Positions 7,999 to 17,296 of a stretch of 61,934 bases of DNA are shown here, piece by piece. Below the pieces are notes generated by a model. The model saw only the letters and a list, made by a program, of their open reading frames with translations, ran no database searches and was not told the origin of the DNA. Position 1 is the first letter of the stretch. Each line of letters begins with the position of its first letter. Source of the DNA: Levilactobacillus angrenensis. Lineage in GTDB: Bacteria > Bacillota > Bacilli > Lactobacillales > Lactobacillaceae. The stretch is from assembly GCF_003946085.1 (NCBI RefSeq), contig NZ_RHOB01000015.1, positions 1 through 61,934 on the forward strand, in the 5' to 3' direction. The position numbers were made by a program, and so were the translations under genes.

Positions 7999-10611
7999 AT
8001 GAATCCAGAAAAAATGACGCAAGCCTTAACGGATGCCTTGACGGAGGCCCAACACATCGCCATGACCCGTAAGCACCAAGCGGTGACCGTGGCGCACCTG
8101 TTTAAATTCTTGATCCAACCGGGTGAACTGGGACGCGAGATCCTGGCGGCGGCTGGGGTAGATATCACGGCCCTCGACAGCGAGCTTGACCGTGAGCTCG
8201 ACGCTATTAGTACGGTCAGCGGCAGTGGTATTCAATACGGCCAAGAATTTTCCCGCAACCTGACGGACTTGTTGCAACGGGCCGACGTCATCAAAGACGG
8301 CTATCACGACGACTTCATGGCCGTCGACACGGTGGTCATCGCACTGATGCAACTGCACGGTGAGACGCTGACGGACTACTTGAAACAACAGGGCATCACG
8401 GAACAGATGGTCAAAAATGCCGTCGACAAGATGCGCAGTGGTGAACGCGTCATCTCGAAGAACCAAGAGGACCAATATAAAGCCTTAGACAAGTACGGCA
8501 TTGATTTGGTCAAGGCCATGCGCAGTGGCAAGATCGACCCGATCATTGGGCGAGATGATGAGATCTTATCGGTGATTCGGATCCTGTCGCGGAAGACCAA
8601 GAACAACCCCGTCTTGATTGGGGAAGCCGGAGTTGGGAAGACGGCGATCGTCGAAGGCCTGGCCCAACGCATCGTGCGCGGGGATGTCCCGGATAATTTG
8701 AAAGATAAGACGATTTTCTCCCTAGACATGGGGGCCCTGATCGCGGGGGCCAAGTATCGTGGAGAATTTGAGGAACGGTTGAAGGCCGTCTTAAAAGAAG
8801 TGACCAAGAGTGAGGGTCAAATCATCATGTTCATCGATGAGATCCATAACATCGTGGGGGCCGGCAAAGCCGAAGGTAGTATGGATGCCGGTAACCTGTT
8901 GAAGCCAATGTTGGCGCGCGGGGAGCTCCATTTGATTGGGGCCACGACGTTAGACGAATACCGGCAATACCTGGAACAAGACAAGGCCTTGGCGCGGCGG
9001 TTCCAACGGGTGCTGGTCAATGAGCCCAGTGTGGATGACACGGTGACAATCTTACGGGGAATACGTGAACGCTTTGAGATTCACCACGGCGTGAAGATTC
9101 ACGACAACGCCCTGATTGCGGCGGCCAAATTGTCCGATCGATATTTAACGGACCGCTTCTTACCCGACAAGGCCATTGACCTGGTCGACGAAGCGTCAGC
9201 CTCCATTCGCGTCGAAATGAACTCGGCCCCAACGGAACTGGACCAAGCGCGGCGCCAATTGATGCGCATGCAGGTCGAACAGACGGCTTTGAAACAAGAA
9301 ACCGACGAGGCCTCGCAGAAACGGTTAGCCGAATTGACTAAGGAGTTAGCCGATACCAAGGAAAAGGTCGATAAATTAAGTGCGCGCTGGAACCAAGAAA
9401 AGACGGCCATCAAGCACGTCGGTGATAAGAAGACGGAGCTGGACCAAGCCAAACGGGACCTGGCCAACGCCGAATCTGCCTATGACTTGAACAAGGCCGC
9501 CGAACTTCAGCACGGGACCATTCCGCGTTTGGAAAAAGAATTGGCGACGTTGGAACAACAGGACCAAAATCAAAACTGGTTGGTCTCCGAGTCCGTCACG
9601 GAAAATGAGATCGCCGCGGTCGTCAGCCGCATGACCGGGATCCCAGTCACCAAGCTGGTCCAAGGCGAACGCGAGAAGCTCTTAAAGTTGGCCGACCGGT
9701 TACATGACCGGGTCGTGGGCCAAGATCAAGCCGTGTCAGCCGTGGCCGATGCTGTCTTGCGGTCCCGTGCCGGGCTCCAAGACCCGACCAAGCCGCTGGG
9801 CTCCTTCCTGTTCTTAGGGCCGACCGGGGTCGGGAAGACCGAATTGGCCAAGGCCTTAGCCGAGAACCTCTTCGACAGTGAAGACCACATGGTACGGATC
9901 GACATGTCCGAATACATGGAAAAGGAATCCGTGTCGCGGTTAGTCGGGGCGGCCCCCGGGTACGTCGGCTACGAGAAAGGTGGCCAACTGACCGAAGCTG
10001 TGCGGCGTAATCCGTACACCATCGTGTTATTTGACGAAGTGGAAAAGGCGCACCCAGACGTTTTCAACCTGCTCTTACAGGTCTTAGATGACGGGCGCTT
10101 GACGGATAGTCAGGGGCGGACCGTGGACTTCAAGAACACGATTCTGATCATGACGTCGAACCTGGGGTCGGATATCCTCTTGCAAGGGACCGACGAACAC
10201 GGGCACATCAATTCGGATGCTCAAAAACAAGTGGCGCAGTTACTACAGAGTCATTTCCGGCCCGAATTTTTGAACCGGATCGACGAGACCATCATGTTCA
10301 CGCCGCTATCGTTAGCCGACGTTCAACAGATCGTCGTCAAACTGATCGCTCATTTGGCAACGCGCTTGCACGAGCAACAACTGGACCTGACCATCACGCC
10401 GGCAGCGCAAGCCTGGATCGCCCAAAAGGGGTATTTGCCAGCTTACGGGGCGCGGCCATTGCAACGGTTCATCACGACTCACGTGGAAACGCCACTGGCG
10501 CGGCAATTGATTGGCGGCCAGATTCCCGTCAACAGTCTGATCACCATCGATGTCCAAGCCGATGCGTTAACGTTTACCCACGCCTTGCAGACTGAAACCA
10601 TTGGCAAGTAA
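7999..10611 (+). CDS. clpB: ATP-dependent chaperone ClpB
   Basis: This is the AAA+ disaggregase that, with DnaK, pulls proteins out of heat-induced aggregates. The order is N domain (1-150), first ATPase with GEAGVGKT near 209, middle coiled-coil propeller (about 400-540), and second ATPase with GPTGVGKTE near 606 and the C-terminal small domain. At 870 residues it is the usual ClpB length; the long middle domain and lack of a ClpP-binding loop separate it from ClpC and ClpE. A TTG three bases earlier is open, but ATG at 7999 is better spaced from GAGGAGG. Control by CtsR is indicated by the box at 7804-7820. Confidence 0.95.
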   Translation: MNPEKMTQALTDALTEAQHIAMTRKHQAVTVAHLFKFLIQPGELGREILAAAGVDITALDSELDRELDAISTVSGSGIQYGQEFSRNLTDLLQRADVIKDGYHDDFMAVDTVVIALMQLHGETLTDYLKQQGITEQMVKNAVDKMRSGERVISKNQEDQYKALDKYGIDLVKAMRSGKIDPIIGRDDEILSVIRILSRKTKNNPVLIGEAGVGKTAIVEGLAQRIVRGDVPDNLKDKTIFSLDMGALIAGAKYRGEFEERLKAVLKEVTKSEGQIIMFIDEIHNIVGAGKAEGSMDAGNLLKPMLARGELHLIGATTLDEYRQYLEQDKALARRFQRVLVNEPSVDDTVTILRGIRERFEIHHGVKIHDNALIAAAKLSDRYLTDRFLPDKAIDLVDEASASIRVEMNSAPTELDQARRQLMRMQVEQTALKQETDEASQKRLAELTKELADTKEKVDKLSARWNQEKTAIKHVGDKKTELDQAKRDLANAESAYDLNKAAELQHGTIPRLEKELATLEQQDQNQNWLVSESVTENEIAAVVSRMTGIPVTKLVQGEREKLLKLADRLHDRVVGQDQAVSAVADAVLRSRAGLQDPTKPLGSFLFLGPTGVGKTELAKALAENLFDSEDHMVRIDMSEYMEKESVSRLVGAAPGYVGYEKGGQLTEAVRRNPYTIVLFDEVEKAHPDVFNLLLQVLDDGRLTDSQGRTVDFKNTILIMTSNLGSDILLQGTDEHGHINSDAQKQVAQLLQSHFRPEFLNRIDETIMFTPLSLADVQQIVVKLIAHLATRLHEQQLDLTITPAAQAWIAQKGYLPAYGARPLQRFITTHVETPLARQLIGGQIPVNSLITIDVQADALTFTHALQTETIGK

Positions 10612-10652
10612 GCCTGATTAATTAAGCCACGAAATGTCTATTTTACACCGAC

Positions 10653-10666
10653 AGAACATTTGTTCG
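10653..10666. promoter_or_regulatory. LexA-type SOS box upstream of dnaE
   Basis: The 14-mer AGAACATTTGTTCG has the Gram-positive SOS core GAAC-N4-GTTC and differs from CGAACRNRYGTTCG at the first base and one inner base. It lies about 30 bases upstream of the -10 box, next to the -35 region, where LexA would repress. Confidence 0.6.
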
Positions 10667-10691
10667 CTGGTCGTGAAATGGGCATTTTTTC

Positions 10692-10700
10692 TGGTATAAT
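10692..10700 (+). promoter_or_regulatory. Extended -10 promoter of dnaE
   Basis: TGG followed by TATAAT (10695-10700) is a perfect extended -10 element. The -35 region is poor. The start codon is 37 bases downstream. Confidence 0.65.
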
Positions 10701-10736
10701 AGCGGTAACGAATCTGAAGAGAGAGGAGACTCCGGG

Positions 10737-13700
10737 ATGTTTGTACCCTTACAAGTCTTAAGTACCTATAGCCTATTACAGAGCACCAATCGCATCGACC
10801 AACTGGTTCAAACGGCCAAAGACCGGGGTTATACCGCACTGGCATTGACGGATAAGAATGTCATGTACGGCACGGTGGCCTTCTATAACGCTTGCGTGCA
10901 AGCCGATATTCAGCCGCTACTGGGGTTAACGTTGACCGCACAAGGCATCAGTGACGCGCCACAGGCCCATGACTGGGTACTGATTGCCCAGGACTTTTTG
11001 GGTTATCAGCAGTTGATGCAGCTGTCAACGGCCTATCAGGTGGCCCAAGCCCCGGTGGACCTGACCCAACAGGCGGCTAATTTCAGTCATCTACAGGTGA
11101 TTGCGCCGTTAGATAGTGAGCTCCACCAGTTGGTGGCTAGTGGGGAGGTGACCGCTGCCAAACGGGTGGTCCACCAACTGCTAGCGCTACAGCCGGCGGG
11201 ATTGTCGCTCGGAATCAGCCCGGAATTACCGGTCGCCAGCAGAGACGCCTTGCAGCAGTTCGCGCAAGTGACCCAGGTCCCGTTAGTCGCCTTAGCGCCG
11301 GTCGAATATTTGGACCGCGATGACCATTTTGCCGTAACGGTCTTACGGGCCATCGCGGCGGGCGCCACCCTAACCGACCTCACGGCAGAACAACAGACGC
11401 TGGGGACCCACTGGTTGCGACCGGCCGCCGAAGAGGCCCAACGGTTTGCGGCGGCTGAGCTCACGAGTGCGGTCCAAGCGACCGAACGATTGGCGGCACA
11501 GGTGCACGTGACCCTGAAATTCCAGCAACCACAGCTGCCCCAATTTCCCACACCCAACCAGCAGCCCTCACAAGATTACCTGCGTGAGCTCTGCCAACGT
11601 GGCCTACAACGCCGCTTGACCCAAAATGGTATCGCTGACCCGCAGCCCTATCAACAACGCTTAGAACGCGAATTAGGCGTCATTCACCGGATGGGGTTTG
11701 ACGACTACTTCTTGATCGTTTGGGACGTCATGAACTACGCCCATCAGGCTCACATCCAAACGGGACCAGGCCGGGGGTCGGCAGCCGGATCGCTGGTCGC
11801 TTACGTATTAGCTATCACCGAGGTCGACCCGTTGGCGTACAATCTCTTGTTCGAACGGTTCTTGAACGAGGAACGCGCCCAGATGCCCGATATCGATTTG
11901 GATATCCCGGATAACCGCCGTGAACAGGTCTTACAGTACGTCCACGACAAGTACGGCCATACCCGGGTGGCCCAGATCATCACCTTTGGCACGTTAGCGA
12001 CTAAGGCGGCCTTGCGTGACGTCGGTCGGGTCCTGGGGATGCCGCCGTACGTGCTCAGTGAATGGAGCGCCGCCATCCCACCGCAGTTACACATCACGTT
12101 AAAGCAGGCCTATGAGCAGTCACAACGGTTACGCAACCTGGTGGCGGATAGTGAGAAGAATCGCTTGTTATTTGAAACGGCGCAAAAACTCGAAGGCTTG
12201 CCGCGGCACTATTCGACCCATGCGGCCGGCATCGTGTTGAGTCAAGGTCCCCTGACCGACCTGGTGCCCTTGCAACCCGGCAGTGAAGACCTCTTGATGA
12301 CGCAGTATCCCAAAGACACCGTTGAAGCCGTGGGACTGTTAAAGATGGACTTCTTGGGCCTGCGGAATCTGAGTATCTTAGCCAACGCCTTGACGCTGGT
12401 GAAAAAGCAGACCGGCCACCCCTTGGACCTCAATCAAGTCGACTTGAATGACCCGGCAACGTTACGGTTATTTGCTCAGGGGGAGACCAACGGCGTCTTT
12501 CAGTTCGAATCAGCTGGGATCAAACGGGTCTTGCGCCAACTGCAGCCCGATAGTTTTGAGCTGGTCGCTGCGGTCAACGCGTTGTATCGACCGGGACCCA
12601 TGGAGAACATCGATACCTTCATTCGGCGCAAGGCTGGCCAGGAACCAGTCACTTACGCGGCCGAAGCATTGCGGCCCATCTTGGGACCAACCTATGGTGT
12701 CTTGGTCTACCAAGAACAGGTCATGCAAGTGGCCTCGGTCATGGGGGGCTTTACGCTGGGGGAAGCCGACTTATTACGCCGAGCTATGAGTAAGAAGAAA
12801 AAGCAGACCATGGACGCCATGCAAAAGAAGTTTGTGGCGGGGGCCCAACAGCTGGGGTATCCCGTCGCGGTTGCCGAGCAAGTCTTTGCCTACATGGATC
12901 GGTTTGCCAATTACGGGTTCAACCGGTCGCATGCGGTGGCCTACAGTAAGTTAGCGTTTCAACTGGCTTATTTGAAGGCCCATTACCCGGCACCTTTTTA
13001 TGCGGCGTTGATGAATTCGGTCATCAATGTGCCAGTGAAGACCAAGGCCTACTTGACCGAGGCCAAACGCCACGGGGTACAGGTATTGCCGCCCGATATC
13101 AATCAGTCAACGGCGTACTTCAACTTGCAAGGGGAGGCGGTCATCTTTGGCTTGAGCAGTATCAAGGGCGTGCGGCGTGACTTCTTACGCGAAGTCTTAG
13201 CCGACCGGCACGAACACGGGCCCTTCAAAGACTTACATCAATTTCTCCAACGCATCGACCCCAAGTATCGCAAGGCCAATCTGTTAAATGCCTTAGTCTA
13301 TGCCGGGGCGTTTGACCATTTCGGCCATAACCGTGCGGAACTGATCGCCGCCTTACCAGAATTCATCAGTAGCGTGGAACTCTCCGGTGACAACGTCGAG
13401 TTATTTGCGGCACTCGCGCCGAAGATCACGGCCCAACCAGACCTCGACTTGATGACCAAGTTGACGAAAGAAGAGGCCGTCTTGGGTGCGTACTTATCCG
13501 GCCACCCGGTCGCCCAATATCACGACTTAGCCCGGCAGTTACACGCCACGACGGTCAGTGAGCTGGTGGTCGATGCCCGGGTCAGCGTCTTGTTGTACGT
13601 CACCAAGATTCGGACCATCCGGACCAAACGGGGCGAACCGATGGCTTTTGTCACCGGGAGCGACGAGACCGCCGATGTGAGTGTCACCATCTTTCCCAAC

Positions 13701-14087
13701 CAATTCCGGCAAGCCAGCACCTGGTTAAAGACAGACCAGGTCATCGTGGTTCGCGGTAAGGTCGAACAGCAGCGCGGCTTACAGATTGTCGCCGACCAGG
13801 TCACGTTAGCGGCTAATATCCCGGTCAAAGACTCGGCACCAAGTTTGCCTAAGGGCGCGCGCTGGTTCATTCGCGTGGATGCTCAGCACGATGAACGGGC
13901 GATTGCGACTCAACTGGCACAGTTCTTGACCCAACACCGCGGGTCGGTGCCCGTCATCGTGTATCAACCCAGCAACGATACCAAACGCGTCTTACCGCAG
14001 AGTCAATGGCTCCAGGGGGATGCACAGTTGCAAGCGGCGTTAGAACAGCTGATGGGCGCGGGCAATGTCGTCTTGCAAAATGGATAG
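10737..14087 (+). CDS. dnaE: DNA polymerase III subunit alpha, DnaE type
   Basis: The 1116-residue C-family polymerase works beside PolC in Firmicutes, mainly extending primers and copying past damage. In order: PHP domain (1-70 plus following helices), palm with GPGRGSAAGSL near 343 and the catalytic aspartates in MPDIDLD near 383, fingers with FNRSHAVAYS near 725, tandem helix-hairpin-helix region, and OB fold near 935-1015. In the PHP domain the usual metal-binding histidines of the HTHSEYS-type motif are replaced (VLSTYSLLQ), so this domain is probably inactive. ATG is preceded by AGAGGAG. A LexA-type box upstream suggests damage induction. Confidence 0.93.
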   Translation: MFVPLQVLSTYSLLQSTNRIDQLVQTAKDRGYTALALTDKNVMYGTVAFYNACVQADIQPLLGLTLTAQGISDAPQAHDWVLIAQDFLGYQQLMQLSTAYQVAQAPVDLTQQAANFSHLQVIAPLDSELHQLVASGEVTAAKRVVHQLLALQPAGLSLGISPELPVASRDALQQFAQVTQVPLVALAPVEYLDRDDHFAVTVLRAIAAGATLTDLTAEQQTLGTHWLRPAAEEAQRFAAAELTSAVQATERLAAQVHVTLKFQQPQLPQFPTPNQQPSQDYLRELCQRGLQRRLTQNGIADPQPYQQRLERELGVIHRMGFDDYFLIVWDVMNYAHQAHIQTGPGRGSAAGSLVAYVLAITEVDPLAYNLLFERFLNEERAQMPDIDLDIPDNRREQVLQYVHDKYGHTRVAQIITFGTLATKAALRDVGRVLGMPPYVLSEWSAAIPPQLHITLKQAYEQSQRLRNLVADSEKNRLLFETAQKLEGLPRHYSTHAAGIVLSQGPLTDLVPLQPGSEDLLMTQYPKDTVEAVGLLKMDFLGLRNLSILANALTLVKKQTGHPLDLNQVDLNDPATLRLFAQGETNGVFQFESAGIKRVLRQLQPDSFELVAAVNALYRPGPMENIDTFIRRKAGQEPVTYAAEALRPILGPTYGVLVYQEQVMQVASVMGGFTLGEADLLRRAMSKKKKQTMDAMQKKFVAGAQQLGYPVAVAEQVFAYMDRFANYGFNRSHAVAYSKLAFQLAYLKAHYPAPFYAALMNSVINVPVKTKAYLTEAKRHGVQVLPPDINQSTAYFNLQGEAVIFGLSSIKGVRRDFLREVLADRHEHGPFKDLHQFLQRIDPKYRKANLLNALVYAGAFDHFGHNRAELIAALPEFISSVELSGDNVELFAALAPKITAQPDLDLMTKLTKEEAVLGAYLSGHPVAQYHDLARQLHATTVSELVVDARVSVLLYVTKIRTIRTKRGEPMAFVTGSDETADVSVTIFPNQFRQASTWLKTDQVIVVRGKVEQQRGLQIVADQVTLAANIPVKDSAPSLPKGARWFIRVDAQHDERAIATQLAQFLTQHRGSVPVIVYQPSNDTKRVLPQSQWLQGDAQLQAALEQLMGAGNVVLQNG

Positions 14088-14110
14088 ACCAATTTTGATA
14101 AAAATGCCTC

Positions 14111-14139
14111 TGGACTATTTGTGTAGGCTTTAGTATGAT
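14111..14139 (+). promoter_or_regulatory. Possible promoter of transaldolase-like gene
   Basis: TGGACT (14111-14116) and TATGAT (14134-14139) are 17 bases apart. The -35 match is partial. It is 41 bases before the start codon. Confidence 0.45.
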
Positions 14140-14180
14140 TATACCAATGCTTAACAAATCAGAATCTGGAGGTTTTTTTA

Positions 14181-14897
14181 ATGACGTTGAACGTGAAGAT
14201 TTATGCGGATGGTGCGGAACTGAATGCGATGAAGGTCGTTGCTGAACAAGGCCTGGTCAGTGGCTTTACGACCAACCCCAGTTTGATGAAGGCGGCCGGA
14301 ATCACGGATTACTTGGCGTTTGCCAAAGAGGCCGTGGCGACGTTCCCTGAGCAATCCATCAGTTTTGAGGTCTTTGGCAATACGCCAGAGCGGATGCTCG
14401 CTGAAGCTAAGGTGTTGGCAGGCTTGGGTAAGCACGTGGCGGTCAAGGTGCCGGTGATTCGGGCTAGCGGGGATGATAACGCCGCTGTCATTCGTGAGTT
14501 ATCTGATGCCGGGGTCCAAGTCAACGTGACGGCCATCACCACGCTGACGCAGGTCAAATTGGCCGTGGACGCCTTGAACCCCGCCGTGGGTGGTATCGTG
14601 TCCGTTTTTGCCGGGCGAGTTGCCGATACGGGCGTGGATCCCTTACCACTGATGCGCCAAGCGGCAGGCCTTTGCCACACCAAGGAGAACGTGGAACTGT
14701 TGTGGGCCAGCACTCGGGAGGTCTTCAACGTGGTCCAGGCCGAACAAACCGGCTGTGACATCATTACCGTGCCCCCAAAGATCTTGGCCAAGCTTAACAA
14801 ATTTGGGACGTCGGCCTTGCAAGTTTCCGTGGATACGGTCAAGACGTTTGATGCCGATATTGCCAGCTTAGGGTTCACGATTCCCGTCGAGGTTTAA
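14181..14897 (+). CDS. Transaldolase / fructose-6-phosphate aldolase family protein
   Basis: The 238-residue protein is of the small transaldolase (TalC/MipB/FSA) class. Class I aldolase motifs are clear: SGFTTNPSLM near 27, the Schiff-base lysine in VAVKVPV near 89, NVTAIT near 115 and WASTRE near 174. It either transfers a dihydroxyacetone unit between sugar phosphates or cleaves fructose 6-phosphate; the sequence alone does not decide. It lies between dnaE and pyk, the usual site of pfkA, and no phosphofructokinase gene is seen. In a phosphoketolase-pathway organism it would serve pentose interconversion. It has its own SD (GGAGG) and is followed by a terminator. Confidence 0.85.
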   Translation: MTLNVKIYADGAELNAMKVVAEQGLVSGFTTNPSLMKAAGITDYLAFAKEAVATFPEQSISFEVFGNTPERMLAEAKVLAGLGKHVAVKVPVIRASGDDNAAVIRELSDAGVQVNVTAITTLTQVKLAVDALNPAVGGIVSVFAGRVADTGVDPLPLMRQAAGLCHTKENVELLWASTREVFNVVQAEQTGCDIITVPPKILAKLNKFGTSALQVSVDTVKTFDADIASLGFTIPVEV

Positions 14898-15025
14898 GCC
14901 CGTTATCGTTACCAACGAAATTCACCACGAATTTGTGACCGGCTCAGCGGTGAACTTAAGAAATCCTTATGATTTAGCTGATATGGTCGTAAATGCTTGA
15001 ATATAAACGTTAACTTATCTAACTT

Positions 15026-15057
15026 AAAACCTGCTAATTATAAAATTAGCGGGTTTT
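15026..15057 (+). terminator. Terminator after transaldolase-like gene
   Basis: The arms AAAACCTGCTAATT and AATTAGCGGGTTTT form a 14-position stem with one G-T mismatch and a 4-base loop, ending in TTTT. It separates this gene from pyk. Confidence 0.7.
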
Positions 15058-15083
15058 AATCTACGCTGATGCCCGGCGGGGTG

Positions 15084-15097
15084 GGAAAGCGCTTACT
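15084..15097 (+). promoter_or_regulatory. cre-like site upstream of pyk
   Basis: GGAAAGCGCTTACT matches 12 of 14 positions of the cre consensus, with a symmetric AAAGCGCTT core; the first and last bases differ. It is centred about 85 bases upstream of the expected start of transcription, an activation-type position. The gene-free interval 14898-15266 holds only the terminator, this site and the pyk promoter. Confidence 0.5.
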
Positions 15098-15139
15098 TTG
15101 ATAAAATCCAAACAATCTACGAAAAATCGGTAAACAAAG

Positions 15140-15168
15140 GCGACATTAATTTTCAAAAGTGATAGAAT
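15140..15168 (+). promoter_or_regulatory. Promoter of pyk
   Basis: GCGACA (15140-15145) and TAGAAT (15163-15168) are spaced by 17 bases. The leader to the start codon is about 95 bases. Confidence 0.55.
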
Positions 15169-15266
15169 AATTTTGGAATCAAATTTGTGCCGGAACTTTT
15201 GTGTGGTCTATTTTGACTGAGTAAACCCATTTGTTTCGTGCCAATTCTAAAGGAGAGATTTTTCTA

Positions 15267-17024
15267 ATGAAGAAAACCAAGATCGTAAGTACCCTTGGTC
15301 CTGCAAGTACTGACGTTGATACGATTGTTAAGTTGATCGAATCCGGCGCCAACATCTTCCGGTTCAACTTCTCACATGGTGACCACGAGGAACACCTCGG
15401 CCGCTTGGAGAACGTTCACAAGGCTGAAAAGATTACTGGTAAGACGGTTGGTATCATGTTGGATACGAAGGGTGCCGAAATCCGGACCACTGTTGAACAA
15501 GGCGGTAAGCTGAACTTCAAGACTGGCGACCAATTCCGGATTTCCATGGACGATTCACTCGAAGGAACCAAGGAAAAGATCGCTGTGACTTACCCTGGCT
15601 TATACGATGACGTTCACGAAGGCGGCCACGTCTTATTCGATGATGGTTTATTAGATACTGTCGTTGATAAGAAAGACGAAGCAACCAAGGAATTAGTTGT
15701 AACGGCACAAAACGATGGTGTTCTGGGCTCACGTAAGGGTGTTAACGCCCCTGGTGTTTCCATCAACTTACCTGGGATCACTGAAAAGGATTCCGATGAC
15801 ATTCGTTTTGGTTTGGACCACGAAATCAACTTCATCGCTGCTTCATTCGTTCGGAAGCCACAAGATGTTATGGACATCCGTGAACTTCTCGAAGAAAAGC
15901 ACATGGAACACGTTCAAATCTTCCCTAAGATCGAATCTCAAGAAGGTATCAACAACTTTGATGACATCATCAAGGTTTCCGATGGTTTAATGGTTGCTCG
16001 TGGTGACATGGGTGTTGAAATTCCAACGGAAAACGTACCTTTGGTTCAAAAGGCTTTGATCAAGAAGTGCAACCTCTTAGGTAAGCCAGTTATCACCGCT
16101 ACCCAAATGTTGGACTCCATGCAAGAAAACCCACGTCCTACGCGTGCCGAAGCATCTGACGTTGCTAACGCCGTATTCGACGGGACTGACGCTACCATGC
16201 TTTCTGGTGAAAGTGCTAACGGTGAATACCCAGTACAAGCCGTTGCCACTATGAACCGGATTGACATCAAGGCTGAAAATGCTTTGAAGGACTTCGGTCG
16301 TGACAACTTAGACTTCGATAACGGTGACGTTACGGAATCTATCGGTGCTTCCGTTGCCCGGGTTGCTAACCAATTGGGTGTTAAGACGATTGTTGCTGCT
16401 ACTGAAAGTGGCTACACCGCTAAGATGATTTCTAAGTACCGGCCAAACGCTGATATCTTAGCTGTTACCTTTGACGACCGGACCCGTCGTGGTTTGATGG
16501 TCAACTGGGGTGTTTACCCAATCGTTACCGAAAAGCCTTCAAACACTGATGAAATGTTTGACCTGGCTGCAGCCAAGGCCGTTGAAACGGGCTTAGCTAA
16601 GGAAGGCGACTTGATCTTGATCACCGCTGGTGTACCAGTCGGCGAACGCGGGACGACCAACTTGATGAAGATTCAATTGATCGGCTCCAAGTTAGTTCAA
16701 GGCCAAGGTGTCGGCGATGACACGGTTATCGGTAAGGCAATCATTGCCAACACCGCTGCCGAAGCCAACGCTAAAGTCGTTGAAGGTGGTATCTTAATTG
16801 CTAAGAACACCGACAAAGACTACTTGCCAGCTATCGAAAAGTCTAGCGCCGTTATCGTTGAAAACGGTGGGTTGACTTCTCACGCTGCTGTTGTTGGGAT
16901 TTCCATGGGGATTCCTGTTATCGTTGGTGCTGCTGGTGCCAGCGACAAGATCTCCGATGGCGAATTGATCACTGTTGACTCACGTCGCGGGATCGTTTAC
17001 CACGGTGCTTCCAACGCGCTTTAA
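15267..17024 (+). CDS. pyk: Pyruvate kinase
   Basis: This enzyme makes pyruvate and ATP from phosphoenolpyruvate and ADP, the last step of glycolysis. At 585 residues it is the long Gram-positive form: the catalytic barrel begins MKKTKIVSTLGPAS, MVARGDMGVEIP lies near 240 and ITATQMLDSM near 273, the allosteric C domain follows, and an extra PEP-utiliser-like domain (about 485-585) has GGLTSHAAVVGISMGIP. The ATG at 15267 is chosen over upstream codons because AAAGGAGAG lies just before it. Codons are strongly biased to those of highly expressed genes, unlike its neighbours. It is monocistronic, between two terminators. Confidence 0.97.
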   Translation: MKKTKIVSTLGPASTDVDTIVKLIESGANIFRFNFSHGDHEEHLGRLENVHKAEKITGKTVGIMLDTKGAEIRTTVEQGGKLNFKTGDQFRISMDDSLEGTKEKIAVTYPGLYDDVHEGGHVLFDDGLLDTVVDKKDEATKELVVTAQNDGVLGSRKGVNAPGVSINLPGITEKDSDDIRFGLDHEINFIAASFVRKPQDVMDIRELLEEKHMEHVQIFPKIESQEGINNFDDIIKVSDGLMVARGDMGVEIPTENVPLVQKALIKKCNLLGKPVITATQMLDSMQENPRPTRAEASDVANAVFDGTDATMLSGESANGEYPVQAVATMNRIDIKAENALKDFGRDNLDFDNGDVTESIGASVARVANQLGVKTIVAATESGYTAKMISKYRPNADILAVTFDDRTRRGLMVNWGVYPIVTEKPSNTDEMFDLAAAKAVETGLAKEGDLILITAGVPVGERGTTNLMKIQLIGSKLVQGQGVGDDTVIGKAIIANTAAEANAKVVEGGILIAKNTDKDYLPAIEKSSAVIVENGGLTSHAAVVGISMGIPVIVGAAGASDKISDGELITVDSRRGIVYHGASNAL

Positions 17025-17043
17025 TAAGAGATAAACCTGTTAT

Positions 17044-17075
17044 GAAAACGGACCCTCTGTCGGGGGTCCGTTTTT
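17044..17075 (+). terminator. Terminator after pyk
   Basis: An 11-bp stem (17044-17054/17063-17073, AAAACGGACCC with GGGTCCGTTTT) ends in a T-run. Confidence 0.9.
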
Positions 17076-17100
17076 TGTGCAACAAAATGGGGCACGTGGT

Positions 17101-17160
17101 CGAGGCTGGTCGCCCACCGCGTTCCAGCTCGTTTTCGCGCAACGGCAGGCGGACACCAGC
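17101..17160 (-). repeat. Dispersed repeat fragment, copy F
   Basis: The reverse complement shares GTCCGCCTGCCG and TGGAACGCGGTGGGCG in the same order as the core of copy B (32590-32640), with a diverged middle. Only the core is present. Confidence 0.55.
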
Positions 17161-17296
17161 AATCAACGTTAAGGCCAGAGGGGAGTTTCACAATATTTTC
17201 AGGAAAGGGTCGCTAGTTTTACCGTTTCCGTGTAAAATAGGAGATAGACACTTTTGAACGGACAGACTGGGTCACCCCAGTAGAATTGAGGAGATT

